From positions 1 through 21,342 of the forward strand of contig JAHFKH010000013.1 in NCBI GenBank assembly GCA_023245435.1: a DNA stretch of 21,342 nt. Reading direction: 5' to 3'. Source of the DNA: Candidatus Shapirobacteria bacterium (GTDB lineage: Bacteria > Patescibacteriota > Microgenomatia > UBA12405). The notes beneath the pieces were generated by a model that saw nothing but the letters and a program-made list of their open reading frames with translations, was not told the DNA's origin and searched no databases. The position numbers and the translations under genes were made by a program. Below are positions 6,971 through 13,550 of the stretch, one piece after another; within the stretch, counting starts at the first letter, position 1; each line of letters opens with the position of its first letter.

Positions 6971-8302
6971 TTATTGTGTAATTTCGATAATTATGGCACT
7001 GTTGGGAGATAGATAAATATTTTCGGTTAGGGTGGGAGTATTGATAGTGACTTTTTTGCTAGTGGTTGTCCCCATATATTTTTTGGTAGTAACAGTGTAG
7101 CTACCAGGTTTTAAACCTTTAAAAGAAACAGGAAAAGTTTCGGTGTGATTGGAATTTTGATCGTAGTTAACAATTAAACTTTGGTATTTGGAACCGTTTT
7201 TGGATGATAAAGAAGTAACCCAAGTGCCATCACCAGAAGAGGGAAGAAGTTGACCACCGACCATTTCGTTTAAAAATTTTAAGGCGTAATAACGGGGTTT
7301 GGGGGTACCCGAGTGGGTAATTAACCCCCAACCCGAGCTTTTGTCGGACCGTGGATTGGGCCCGTCAACTGGTTCAAAGGAAAAAATACGATGAATTTTG
7401 CCCGATAATTGGGTAACAACCGACATTAGGTGAACTCCGCTTTGAGTGCCATCATACCAAACGTCGGGCTCGGGATTGGGACCTATTTCGGTAATTAAAC
7501 GTTCAATATTAAAATATTGGGGATAGTCGGAAAGAATTTTATTTAAACTTTCAAAATCAGCCAAATAATCGGCAGGATTTTTACTGTATTTGTGCCAGGA
7601 AATAAAATCGAGACGAATACCAGATTTGGCGGTAGAGGCAAATAAAGATTTGATCCAATTGGAATAGTAGGCAGTAATGGCGGGACCACCAACTTTATAA
7701 TTGGCTGATCCGGCGCCATCGACGATGGCCCGAGCAGTGTTGTGATAAAGAGTAATGTAATTTGGATCGCGATTATATTTCCAACCGCCAAATAAATCAG
7801 GTTCGTTCCAAACTTCGTAATAAATTCCCCCAATATTTTTTTCAACAGAATAATGTTTGGCAGTGGCTTTGACCAAGTTGTACCATTGATTCCAGTCGGC
7901 GGGTGGTTTGGAATCGGGAGTGTAAGAAACCGACAACATGGGTTTGGCACCAGTGGCCAAAATTGAATTAACAACTCCATCTAGTTGCGAAAAATTGTAA
8001 TTACCATTACCTTGATCGACTTTATAAAAATCAAAAATATGATCGACGCGAATTAATTTGGGAGATAATGCTTTTATTTGCCCTATGACAGGCTTGATCA
8101 TATCGACTGGTTCTTCGCCACCTTGGGATAAATTTTGCCACAGGGTAGAAGGAACTGGGACGCCAGGGTTTTGAGTGTCAATAATTATATTGGCAGGGGT
8201 GCCGGCGGCTCCTTTGCGTAAATCGATTATTTGTTTGGTGGCGAGAACTAAAATGGGCAATATTAATAATAGTATAAAGGGTAAAAGTTTTTGAAACTTC
8301 AT
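6971..8302 (-). CDS. Membrane-anchored or secreted clan GH-A glycoside hydrolase, GH39-like
   Basis: The 443-residue protein begins with an uncleaved anchor or signal (MKFQKLLPFILLLILPILVLA) and then ATKQIIDLRKGAAG. A TIM-barrel-like domain follows (about residues 38-345). YYEVWNEPD places the acid/base Glu167 after Asn166, and RLITEIGPN places the likely nucleophile Glu272, as in GH39/GH5-type retaining enzymes. Residues of about 350-443 form a beta-rich C-terminal domain. GH39 members include beta-xylosidases and related enzymes; the substrate here is unknown. There is no dockerin at the C-terminus (ends SAIIIEITQ). ATG 8302 is preferred to TTG 8317 and has TATTAT ending 5 nt upstream. It is divergent from the dockerin/cohesin operon, with only 62 bp between the starts. 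Confidence 0.8.
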   Translation of the reverse strand: MKFQKLLPFILLLILPILVLATKQIIDLRKGAAGTPANIIIDTQNPGVPVPSTLWQNLSQGGEEPVDMIKPVIGQIKALSPKLIRVDHIFDFYKVDQGNGNYNFSQLDGVVNSILATGAKPMLSVSYTPDSKPPADWNQWYNLVKATAKHYSVEKNIGGIYYEVWNEPDLFGGWKYNRDPNYITLYHNTARAIVDGAGSANYKVGGPAITAYYSNWIKSLFASTAKSGIRLDFISWHKYSKNPADYLADFESLNKILSDYPQYFNIERLITEIGPNPEPDVWYDGTQSGVHLMSVVTQLSGKIHRIFSFEPVDGPNPRSDKSSGWGLITHSGTPKPRYYALKFLNEMVGGQLLPSSGDGTWVTSLSSKNGSKYQSLIVNYDQNSNHTETFPVSFKGLKPGSYTVTTKKYMGTTTSKKVTINTPTLTENIYLSPNSAIIIEITQ

Positions 8303-8330
8303 AATTAATAATAGCAATATTTTTGATACA

Positions 8331-8359
8331 TTGACGATAGTTTTGATAAATGTTTTACT
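8331..8359 (+). promoter_or_regulatory. Candidate promoter for the dockerin/cohesin operon
   Basis: TTGACG (8331-8336) and, after 17 nt, TTTACT (8354-8359) with a TGn extension (8351-8353) lie in the divergent gap. The -10 ends 5 nt before ATG 8365, so the transcript would have almost no leader. The -10 is a poor match, so confidence is modest. Confidence 0.35.
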
Positions 8360-8364
8360 TATTT

Positions 8365-8955
8365 ATGAATAAAAGCTTGAAATTTTCGTATGGGTTAGCC
8401 CAAATCCCTTTAATGATTATTTTGCTTTTAATGGCAATTGCCGTACCTGTGGCCACAAAATTGGTACAACAAAATCAAGATACGAGAAACCAAGCGGCTG
8501 GGGCGTGTGTATCAGCGGGTGGATCTGTTGGTCTCGGAATGTCTTGTTGTCCTGGTTTAAATAGAACAAATTGTAAAGGTAGTGGATCATTTTATTCTTG
8601 TACCTGTTCTGCTGCTGCTGCGTCAACCCCAAAACCTGATAAGTATCAAGGCTGTGCTTGTGGAGCTGATGGTAATTATTGGGGAAGTACTTGTGACTTT
8701 GTAGGTACTTCTTGTGTGAAGCCAACTGCAAAACCAACCGTACAGCCACCTTATATTTGTTGTGCAAATTATACTTCATCTGCATTTGAACATGATAATG
8801 TTTGGGCGAGCGGTAAATGTCCTTCAAATAGGTATGAAGTTGCTGATGTTGATTGTACTATGGGTAGTGGTTTGCCAAAACCAACTTTAATACCGTCACC
8901 AACAACAGTACTTGTTAGATGTAGTCAAATGGTTGTGATAATGAGGGTCAAATAA
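8365..8955 (+). CDS. Cys-rich membrane-anchored surface protein, N-terminal part (frameshifted)
   Basis: This is the N-terminal part of what looks like one 764-residue protein. Residues 10-30 are a transmembrane or signal helix, followed by ATKLVQQNQDTRNQAAG, a motif shared with the neighbouring hydrolase. Next come Cys-rich segments (SCCPG, YSCTCS, GCACGADG, ICCAN, DVDC) separated by Pro/Thr linkers such as TPKPD and KPTAKPTVQPP, typical of small disulfide-stabilised extracellular modules. After VRCS the frame drifts into non-Cys residues and stops. Shifting back one base at about 8925 restores a Cys-rich sequence that runs into the next open frame. ATG 8350 is possible, but 8365 (MNKSLKFSYG) fits a signal better. 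Function is unknown. Confidence 0.65.
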   Translation: MNKSLKFSYGLAQIPLMIILLLMAIAVPVATKLVQQNQDTRNQAAGACVSAGGSVGLGMSCCPGLNRTNCKGSGSFYSCTCSAAAASTPKPDKYQGCACGADGNYWGSTCDFVGTSCVKPTAKPTVQPPYICCANYTSSAFEHDNVWASGKCPSNRYEVADVDCTMGSGLPKPTLIPSPTTVLVRCSQMVVIMRVK

Positions 8956-8969
8956 TTTCATGTGATTGG

Positions 8970-10658
8970 GTGGCGGCTGTTAACTATATGAAAAAGGGAA
9001 CAAATACTTGTATTAAAAATGAATCAGGATGTTTAACTTGGCGTGGATGTAGTGCAGCGGTGCTTCCAACTACTACACCAAATTTGTCTCCAACTATAAA
9101 AGCACCAAATTGTGGTTCTAATGACAATAGTGAAAGTGGTTGTAATTGGACTTCGGGTTGTATGTTTTCTGGTGGTAAATGTATAGCAAAACCGGTTGTT
9201 CCAACAATCAAAGTTACGGCTACTCCAACACCAATTGTAAATCCATTAAAATGTAGTCCTGCCTGTCCAAGCAATTCATCTTGTACATATAATGGATTTT
9301 CAGGTAATTATAGTTGTATTACAAAAGTACCGACTACGGGAGCAGGGGCAACAGGAATTTGTGATAATAGTAAATGTTTTGGTACTTCTTCGTGTTATCA
9401 AGGAAAATGTACTGGGCCAGATGATGTTTGTTTGCAAAAATATGGAAATAATTGTAGTGCAGGTAAAAATGCTGATGGTAAAGTTGTTTGCTATTGTCCT
9501 GATCCAGTTTCCACTGTAGATCATTTTGGATATTTTATACAATATAATTTTCCTGATGGATATACACCAAAACCCAATTATGTGGCACCAACTGTATCAA
9601 AGAAGGTGAGTAATCCTGATAGTACTGGTGGTTATGGAACTGGGGGACAGACAGGGCCAGCGTGTAGTTCAAATGCCAATCCTCCGGCAGAAGTTTGTAC
9701 TTCAAGTCGATTGAGTGTCGCTCCATTATGTTTGAGTGGTCATTGGGATTATGATGTTCAATTATGTATTGTTAAAAACAGAGTTGAAACTTGTGGTGGG
9801 CAAAACTATTGTTGTCCGGCAGTCAATGGATCATGGACAACTGATATGTCCAAATGTCCTGGAGCAGTAACAACAACAGGTTGTTCGACAAAATATTATT
9901 TTAGTACTACCTCAAATAGTTGTGTTCAAACAGCTAGTAAATATAATGCAACTCTAAATGATTGTAGTAATTTAACAACAACTTGTGCCGCTAATTTAGC
10001 CGCTTATGCTCCAAATTCGACTGGGGTTTGTTATAACAGTTTGACCGAATGTCAAAATGCTGGTGGAGGAAGTACGAGTGGGACTCCAATATTAAATTAT
10101 AAAGTGGCTTTTGGGGGAGTGAAGCCAAGTAGTTCTCAGTGTGTGGTAGATTGGCCTTTACAATTTATAGTACTTAGTGGTGGTGAAAGTAAAGTATATT
10201 CTGATGTAATTCCTTCAACTAAAACCGATATGGGTAGTTATTTGCAATTTTCGGGAAGTTTGGTATTAACTGGATTTACCAAAACAAATAATGTAGCAGT
10301 CTTTATAAAAGGACCTAAACATTTGCAAATGAAATATGGAATCAACAATCAAACTGAATCATATAATCAAGCCGGTGGTCAAATAACTTTGGCAACAACG
10401 GCTGCGGCTAGCCCAATTTATGATTTTACTGGTTATCCCATAATCCCGGGTGATGTGGTGGGAGTTGATTCGGAAGATCAAGATGGTTGGGTTAATGGAG
10501 TTGATTTCTCTTTTGTAAAATCAAAATCTTTGGTTCATGAAACTGTAACCGAAGGTGGATATTTAAAAGGCGATCTTGATGGTAACTGTCAGGTTAATTC
10601 TAATGACGTTAATTTGTTAAAAATTTCCTTGCAAGAGAAACAAGGGCAACTATATTAA
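8970..10658 (+). CDS. Cys-rich surface protein, C-terminal part, ending in a dockerin-like module
   Basis: This frame is open from 8925 and very likely continues the gene begun at 8365; GTG 8970 or ATG 8988 would be the start only if it were separate. Many Cys-rich segments with Pro/Thr linkers (VVPTIKVTATPTPIV) lead to a Cys-poor beta domain (about the last 190 residues: NYKVAFGGVKPSSS, FIKGPKHLQMKYG). The end holds two calcium-loop-like repeats: DQDGWVNGVD, and GDLDGNCQVNSND followed by VNLLKISL, matching a type I dockerin half (Asp1, Asp3, Asn5, Asp12 ligands and the following helix). The beta-domain plus dockerin order resembles X-module-dockerin tails of cellulosomal proteins. The cohesin-like gene starts 4 nt downstream. 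The dockerin call comes from motif reading. Confidence 0.72.
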   Translation: MAAVNYMKKGTNTCIKNESGCLTWRGCSAAVLPTTTPNLSPTIKAPNCGSNDNSESGCNWTSGCMFSGGKCIAKPVVPTIKVTATPTPIVNPLKCSPACPSNSSCTYNGFSGNYSCITKVPTTGAGATGICDNSKCFGTSSCYQGKCTGPDDVCLQKYGNNCSAGKNADGKVVCYCPDPVSTVDHFGYFIQYNFPDGYTPKPNYVAPTVSKKVSNPDSTGGYGTGGQTGPACSSNANPPAEVCTSSRLSVAPLCLSGHWDYDVQLCIVKNRVETCGGQNYCCPAVNGSWTTDMSKCPGAVTTTGCSTKYYFSTTSNSCVQTASKYNATLNDCSNLTTTCAANLAAYAPNSTGVCYNSLTECQNAGGGSTSGTPILNYKVAFGGVKPSSSQCVVDWPLQFIVLSGGESKVYSDVIPSTKTDMGSYLQFSGSLVLTGFTKTNNVAVFIKGPKHLQMKYGINNQTESYNQAGGQITLATTAAASPIYDFTGYPIIPGDVVGVDSEDQDGWVNGVDFSFVKSKSLVHETVTEGGYLKGDLDGNCQVNSNDVNLLKISLQEKQGQLY

Positions 10659-10662
10659 TAAT

Positions 10663-11217
10663 ATGAAAGAAAAAATAATCAAAATTTTGATTCCCGTGAT
10701 TGCAGTGTTAGTAATAGCAGAAAGTTTGGTATTGTTATCAAAATCATTGGCACCAAAAACAGGACCAGTTCAATTGCCACAATCGACCAAACAGCCGGTA
10801 ACTTTAAAATGGGATATGGCGACTACTAGCCTTAAAACAGGCATAACTTCAGAAGTACCATTGATAATTACCTCCGATAAAGATGTATCAATTGATGCGG
10901 TTGATTTGTATATTAAATATGATCCGAGTATGGTGACGGTGTCAGACGCAGTAACTGGTAAAACATTTGTAACGCCCAGTTTTAAAAAGGTAAGTCAAGG
11001 AAAAGGAATGGTGGTAATTAATTATTTGGTATCCGATGCGGCTGGTTTTAAATTAAAAGCCGGTCAATCAATTGAATTAGTTAGATTAAAAGTAAATTAT
11101 ATAAAACAAGGGTCAACTCAATTTAGTTTGGGTGAGGGGACTTTGGTAGTTGAAAATGCAACCGCGAAAGTGTTACCTTTTAATAACGATAAATTAGTTA
11201 TTAATGTTTCCCGATAA
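10663..11217 (+). CDS. Membrane-anchored cohesin-like domain protein
   Basis: The 184-residue protein has an N-terminal anchor (KIIKILIPVIAVLVIAESLVLL, about residues 4-27), a Pro/Gln linker and one beta-sandwich domain (about 45-184). The domain follows the cohesin layout: a Gly-containing turn before EVPLIITSD, then SIDAVDLYIKYDPSMVTVSDAVTGK, the conserved 'YDP..v.v.....G' strand pair, then GMVVINYLVSD and IELVRLKVNYI, and closing strands. Cohesins bind dockerins. The adjacent genes on both sides encode dockerin-like loops, so it may hold them at the membrane. It lies 4 nt after the Cys-rich gene and 2 nt before a second cohesin gene. Family assignment is by pattern; a related CBM-like or BIg-like fold is the main alternative. 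Confidence 0.65.
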   Translation: MKEKIIKILIPVIAVLVIAESLVLLSKSLAPKTGPVQLPQSTKQPVTLKWDMATTSLKTGITSEVPLIITSDKDVSIDAVDLYIKYDPSMVTVSDAVTGKTFVTPSFKKVSQGKGMVVINYLVSDAAGFKLKAGQSIELVRLKVNYIKQGSTQFSLGEGTLVVENATAKVLPFNNDKLVINVSR

Positions 11218-11219
11218 TA

Positions 11220-11888
11220 ATGAACAAAATCCGCCCAATTGTATTTGCTTTTTTAACCCTACTGATAGTTTCTTCTGTCAAGGCGGCAGAAGCAGGTCCA
11301 ATGTTAAAATTATCAACTCCTAGTGAAACCCCTGTAAACGGTTCAACATTTAAAGTAACTGTTGGAGTCGATTCAGGTACAGCCAAATCAATGGCGGTTG
11401 ATGCGTTTTTGACTTTTGATTCAACTAAATTAGAAGTGGTTTCAATTGATGCGGCAGCAACTCCTGCTTTTACAAATTCAATGGGAAAGAATATTTATAA
11501 TTCGACAGGTAAATTTGATATGTCTTTTAATCCTTCGGGTGATTCAGTTTTAAGTGATTCAACCGTAATTAAGGGTGATTTAGCAGTAATAACATTTAGA
11601 GCTAAAGGTACAGGGACGGCAACTGTCAATTTTACTTGTACAGCTGGATCGACAATTGATACAAATATATTTGATACTACTGGTAATGATGTAATTGATT
11701 GTGCCAGTAATCAAAATGGTAGTTATACAATTGGGGCTGGCTCGGGACCGACATCTACGCCAGTAGTTAATAGTGTGACTTCAGCTCCTGGGGAATTACC
11801 ACGAACCGGAAACGTTGAAACTACAATTGGGTTAATGATTTTTGGATTAGTTGGTGCCCTAGCTGGGGTAGCCTTGAGATGGTTATGA
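11220..11888 (+). CDS. Cohesin-like surface protein with LPRTG sortase signal
   Basis: The 222-residue protein has a cleavable-looking signal peptide (residues 1-24, ending VKAAEA), one cohesin-like beta domain (about 27-172) and a Ser/Thr/Pro linker. It ends with a cell-wall sorting signal: LPRTG (193-197), a hydrophobic stretch (TIGLMIFGLVGALAGVAL) and a terminal RWL. The domain shows the cohesin pattern (TPVNGSTFKVTVGVDSG, VDAFLTFDSTKLEVVSID, GDLAVITFRAKGTG). Sortases cut LPXTG between Thr and Gly and attach the protein to the envelope, so this is probably a covalently anchored dockerin receptor. No sortase gene lies in the window. Two Cys (140, 161) could form a disulfide. Its stop overlaps the next ATG (ATGA). 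Confidence 0.75.
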   Translation: MNKIRPIVFAFLTLLIVSSVKAAEAGPMLKLSTPSETPVNGSTFKVTVGVDSGTAKSMAVDAFLTFDSTKLEVVSIDAAATPAFTNSMGKNIYNSTGKFDMSFNPSGDSVLSDSTVIKGDLAVITFRAKGTGTATVNFTCTAGSTIDTNIFDTTGNDVIDCASNQNGSYTIGAGSGPTSTPVVNSVTSAPGELPRTGNVETTIGLMIFGLVGALAGVALRWL

Positions 11889-12508
11889 ACAACACCAAGA
11901 CAGTTAAAACTGTCTTAATTATAGTGATTTTATTGTTAGTCGGTGTGTTGGGTGTTTTGGGCGTAAATACGGCAAAAACTTATATTGGAGGGGCCTCGGC
12001 TGATACTCAACCCAAAAATGTTTTGGCCAGTCCTAATGTTGATGGTAAAACAGCCACAATTACTTGGTCATCTGATAAGGCGACAATTGGAGTAGTGGAA
12101 TATGGAACAAGCCCAGCGGCTTTGTTGTTACGAGCACCAGAATCGGAATCGGTAATTTCGCACAATGTGGTTTTGTCACCCTTAAAACCGGGAATTAATT
12201 ATTATTTTAGAATTCGGGTGGGTGAGGAAGTGTTTGATAACAATGGAATACCTTATTCTTTTAAATCAAAAATGCCTGAAGTGACAGTGGTGCCTACGAT
12301 GGCTGTTGTACCAACGGTGGCGTCGTCAAATCCTGTTCCAACTGGATGTATAAAGGGAACAGATACTATGGCATATATTAACTGTTTACGAGGAAAACCG
12401 ATGCCGGCAGTAACAGCGGCGAATGAAAGATGTCCGGCTAATGTTGATTTTAATAAAGATGGGGTCATAAACAGTTTGGACAAGATAAAGTGTTTACAAA
12501 GTAACTAA
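11885..12508 (+). CDS. Membrane-anchored FN3-like protein with C-terminal dockerin-type calcium loop
   Basis: The 207-residue protein has an N-terminal transmembrane helix (about 8-30) and a fibronectin type III-like domain (about 42-130; TATITWSSDKATIGVVEYG, then SPLKPGINYYFRIRV). A Val/Pro/Thr linker follows, then a C-terminal module with three Cys. The final loop DFNKDGVINSLD (188-199) fits the dockerin/EF-hand ligand pattern D-x-N-x-D-G-x-I-x-x-x-D and is followed by a short helix. A less clear first half (GTDTMAYINCLRG) precedes it. Start ATG 11885 overlaps the upstream stop; ATG 11879 is also possible. As the last gene of the operon, it may dock onto the cohesin proteins. The partner is inferred. 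Confidence 0.7.
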   Translation: MNNTKTVKTVLIIVILLLVGVLGVLGVNTAKTYIGGASADTQPKNVLASPNVDGKTATITWSSDKATIGVVEYGTSPAALLLRAPESESVISHNVVLSPLKPGINYYFRIRVGEEVFDNNGIPYSFKSKMPEVTVVPTMAVVPTVASSNPVPTGCIKGTDTMAYINCLRGKPMPAVTAANERCPANVDFNKDGVINSLDKIKCLQSN

Positions 12509-12521
12509 TTACCGATACAAT
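12493..12521 (+). promoter_or_regulatory. Promoter for rpsU
   Basis: TTTACA (12493-12498), 17-nt spacer, TACAAT (12516-12521): a near-consensus sigma-70-type promoter, overlapping the end of the preceding gene. It gives rpsU a leader of roughly 20 nt carrying its Shine-Dalgarno. Confidence 0.65.
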
Positions 12522-12534
12522 AGGGAATTAAAAA

Positions 12535-12542
12535 AGGAGGTG
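12535..12542 (+). promoter_or_regulatory. Strong Shine-Dalgarno fixing the TTG start of rpsU
   Basis: AGGAGGTG is a full anti-SD complement; GGAGG ends 9 nt before the TTG at 12550. It is the strongest ribosome binding site in the window and decides the non-ATG start. Confidence 0.8.
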
Positions 12543-12549
12543 TTTTATT

Positions 12550-12768
12550 TTGGCTATCGTAGTAAAAAGAAATAAAGGAGAAACAAAAGACGATATAATA
12601 GGCAAATTTCGTAGATTATGTCTTGAAGAAGATATAACTGAAGAAATTAAAAAACGGGTGGCTTATAGCAAACCGTCTGAATTAAGGTATGCAATTAAAA
12701 AAGTAGTTTTGTGGCGAGAAAAATGTCGTCGCAGATCTAAAAAAATGAGAATTCATGTTGCGAAATAA
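12550..12768 (+). CDS. rpsU: 30S ribosomal protein S21 (bS21)
   Basis: The 72-residue, strongly basic protein shows the bS21 pattern: AIVVKRNKGET near the start, RRLCLEEDITEEIKKR in the middle, and a C-terminal KCRRRSKKMR tail. bS21 sits near the 3' end of 16S rRNA and aids Shine-Dalgarno pairing. Translation starts at TTG, supported by a perfect ribosome binding site. It overlaps yqeY by 14 nt, a widespread rpsU-yqeY linkage. Confidence 0.92.
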   Translation: MAIVVKRNKGETKDDIIGKFRRLCLEEDITEEIKKRVAYSKPSELRYAIKKVVLWREKCRRRSKKMRIHVAK

Positions 12769-13183
12769 AATAAAAATAGAAGCTGATGAGGCTTTAAAGT
12801 CGGGTGATTCGAAAAAAGTGGGGGCATTGAGATACTTGATATCAATTATTGATAAAAAAGGATTGACAATGCCCCCTGATTCGATGACGGAAAAAGACGA
12901 ATTGGCGGTTTTGCAAAAAGAATTAAAAAATAAACAAGAAGCTCGGGAAATGTTTGCCAAGGCGGGGAGAGCTGATTTGGTGGCGGAACAAGATTATGAA
13001 ATTGAAATATTAAAAAAATATTTGCCTGAAGCGATGAGTGAATCTGAATTGGAAAAAATAGTTGATGAAGTAATGCAAACAGAAACTATTTTTGGAAATA
13101 TTATGAGGGGAGTAAGTCAAAAAGTAGCTGGCCGAGTTGATGGAGGAGTAATTGCGCAAATTGTAAAGTCAAAACTAGCGTGA
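12755..13183 (+). CDS. yqeY: GatB/YqeY domain-containing protein
   Basis: The 142-residue protein matches the YqeY family throughout: an N-terminal LRNKIKIEADEALKSGDSKKVGALRYLISIID helix, then ELAVLQKELKNKQEAREMF, EIEILKKYLP and a C-terminal VAGRVDGGVIAQIVKSKL. This domain is shared with the tail of GatB, where it contacts tRNA; a stand-alone role in tRNA-dependent amidation is suspected but unproven. It overlaps rpsU upstream and its TGA overlaps the GTG start of ybeY downstream, so it is the middle of a translationally coupled operon. Confidence 0.9.
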   Translation: MLRNKIKIEADEALKSGDSKKVGALRYLISIIDKKGLTMPPDSMTEKDELAVLQKELKNKQEAREMFAKAGRADLVAEQDYEIEILKKYLPEAMSESELEKIVDEVMQTETIFGNIMRGVSQKVAGRVDGGVIAQIVKSKLA

Positions 13184-13536
13184 TATTAATCAAACATCCT
13201 AAAAATTGGGGTTTGTCAGAAGATAAAGTGTTAAAGTTGGCAAAAAAGGCTTTGGAACATTTTGACTATGTTGAAAAAGAAGTGGAATTGAGTATTTATT
13301 TTGTGGGCAAAAATAAAGCCAAAAAATTAAATTTAGATTATCGACAAAAGAGTTATATCCCCCAAGTGTTGGGGTTTCCGATGTCAAAAGAAAAAGATGT
13401 TGATGGATTGATACATTTGGGAGATATTGTAATTTGTACCCAAAAAATAAAATATGAAAGTAAATTTTTGAAACAAAGTATTGATAAGGTTTTGGAAGCA
13501 TGGCTAATTCATGGGGTGGAAAATTTGATCAAATAA
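13180..13536 (+). CDS. ybeY: YbeY-like protein lacking the zinc-site tail
   Basis: YbeY is a zinc endoribonuclease used in 16S rRNA maturation and ribosome quality control. This 118-residue version has the family core (ELSIYFVGKNKAKKLNLDYRQKSY, then VLGFPMSKE, then LGDIVICTQKI, then LIHG) but stops at HGVENLIK. The normal H-x3-H-x5-H zinc motif (HGxLHLxGYDH) keeps only its first His: the second is replaced by Asn and the third is lost by truncation. The usual 'VLSFP' is also 'VLGFP'. No other frame just downstream restores the motif. It starts at GTG overlapping the yqeY stop. It may be inactive, or it may bind RNA without cutting. Confidence 0.7.
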   Translation: MILIKHPKNWGLSEDKVLKLAKKALEHFDYVEKEVELSIYFVGKNKAKKLNLDYRQKSYIPQVLGFPMSKEKDVDGLIHLGDIVICTQKIKYESKFLKQSIDKVLEAWLIHGVENLIK

Positions 13537-13538
13537 TA

Positions 13539-13544
13539 TAGAAT
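13539..13544 (+). promoter_or_regulatory. Putative -10 element for dnaX
   Basis: TAGAAT ends 6 nt before ATG 13551, with no room for a leader or ribosome binding site, which would make a leaderless dnaX mRNA. The same hexamer appears just before the starts at 19435 and 20167. Confidence 0.4.
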
Positions 13545-13550
13545 GGTTTG

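Noticed and set aside
8925..8955. Programmed -1 ribosomal frameshift joining the two halves of the Cys-rich gene
   Set aside because: No X-XXY-YYZ slippery heptamer and no evident stimulatory hairpin were found between the stop codons that bound the shift.
10663..11888. The two beta-domain proteins as pilins
   Set aside because: Neither has a prepilin cleavage motif; one has a plain N-terminal anchor and the other a signal peptide plus LPRTG.
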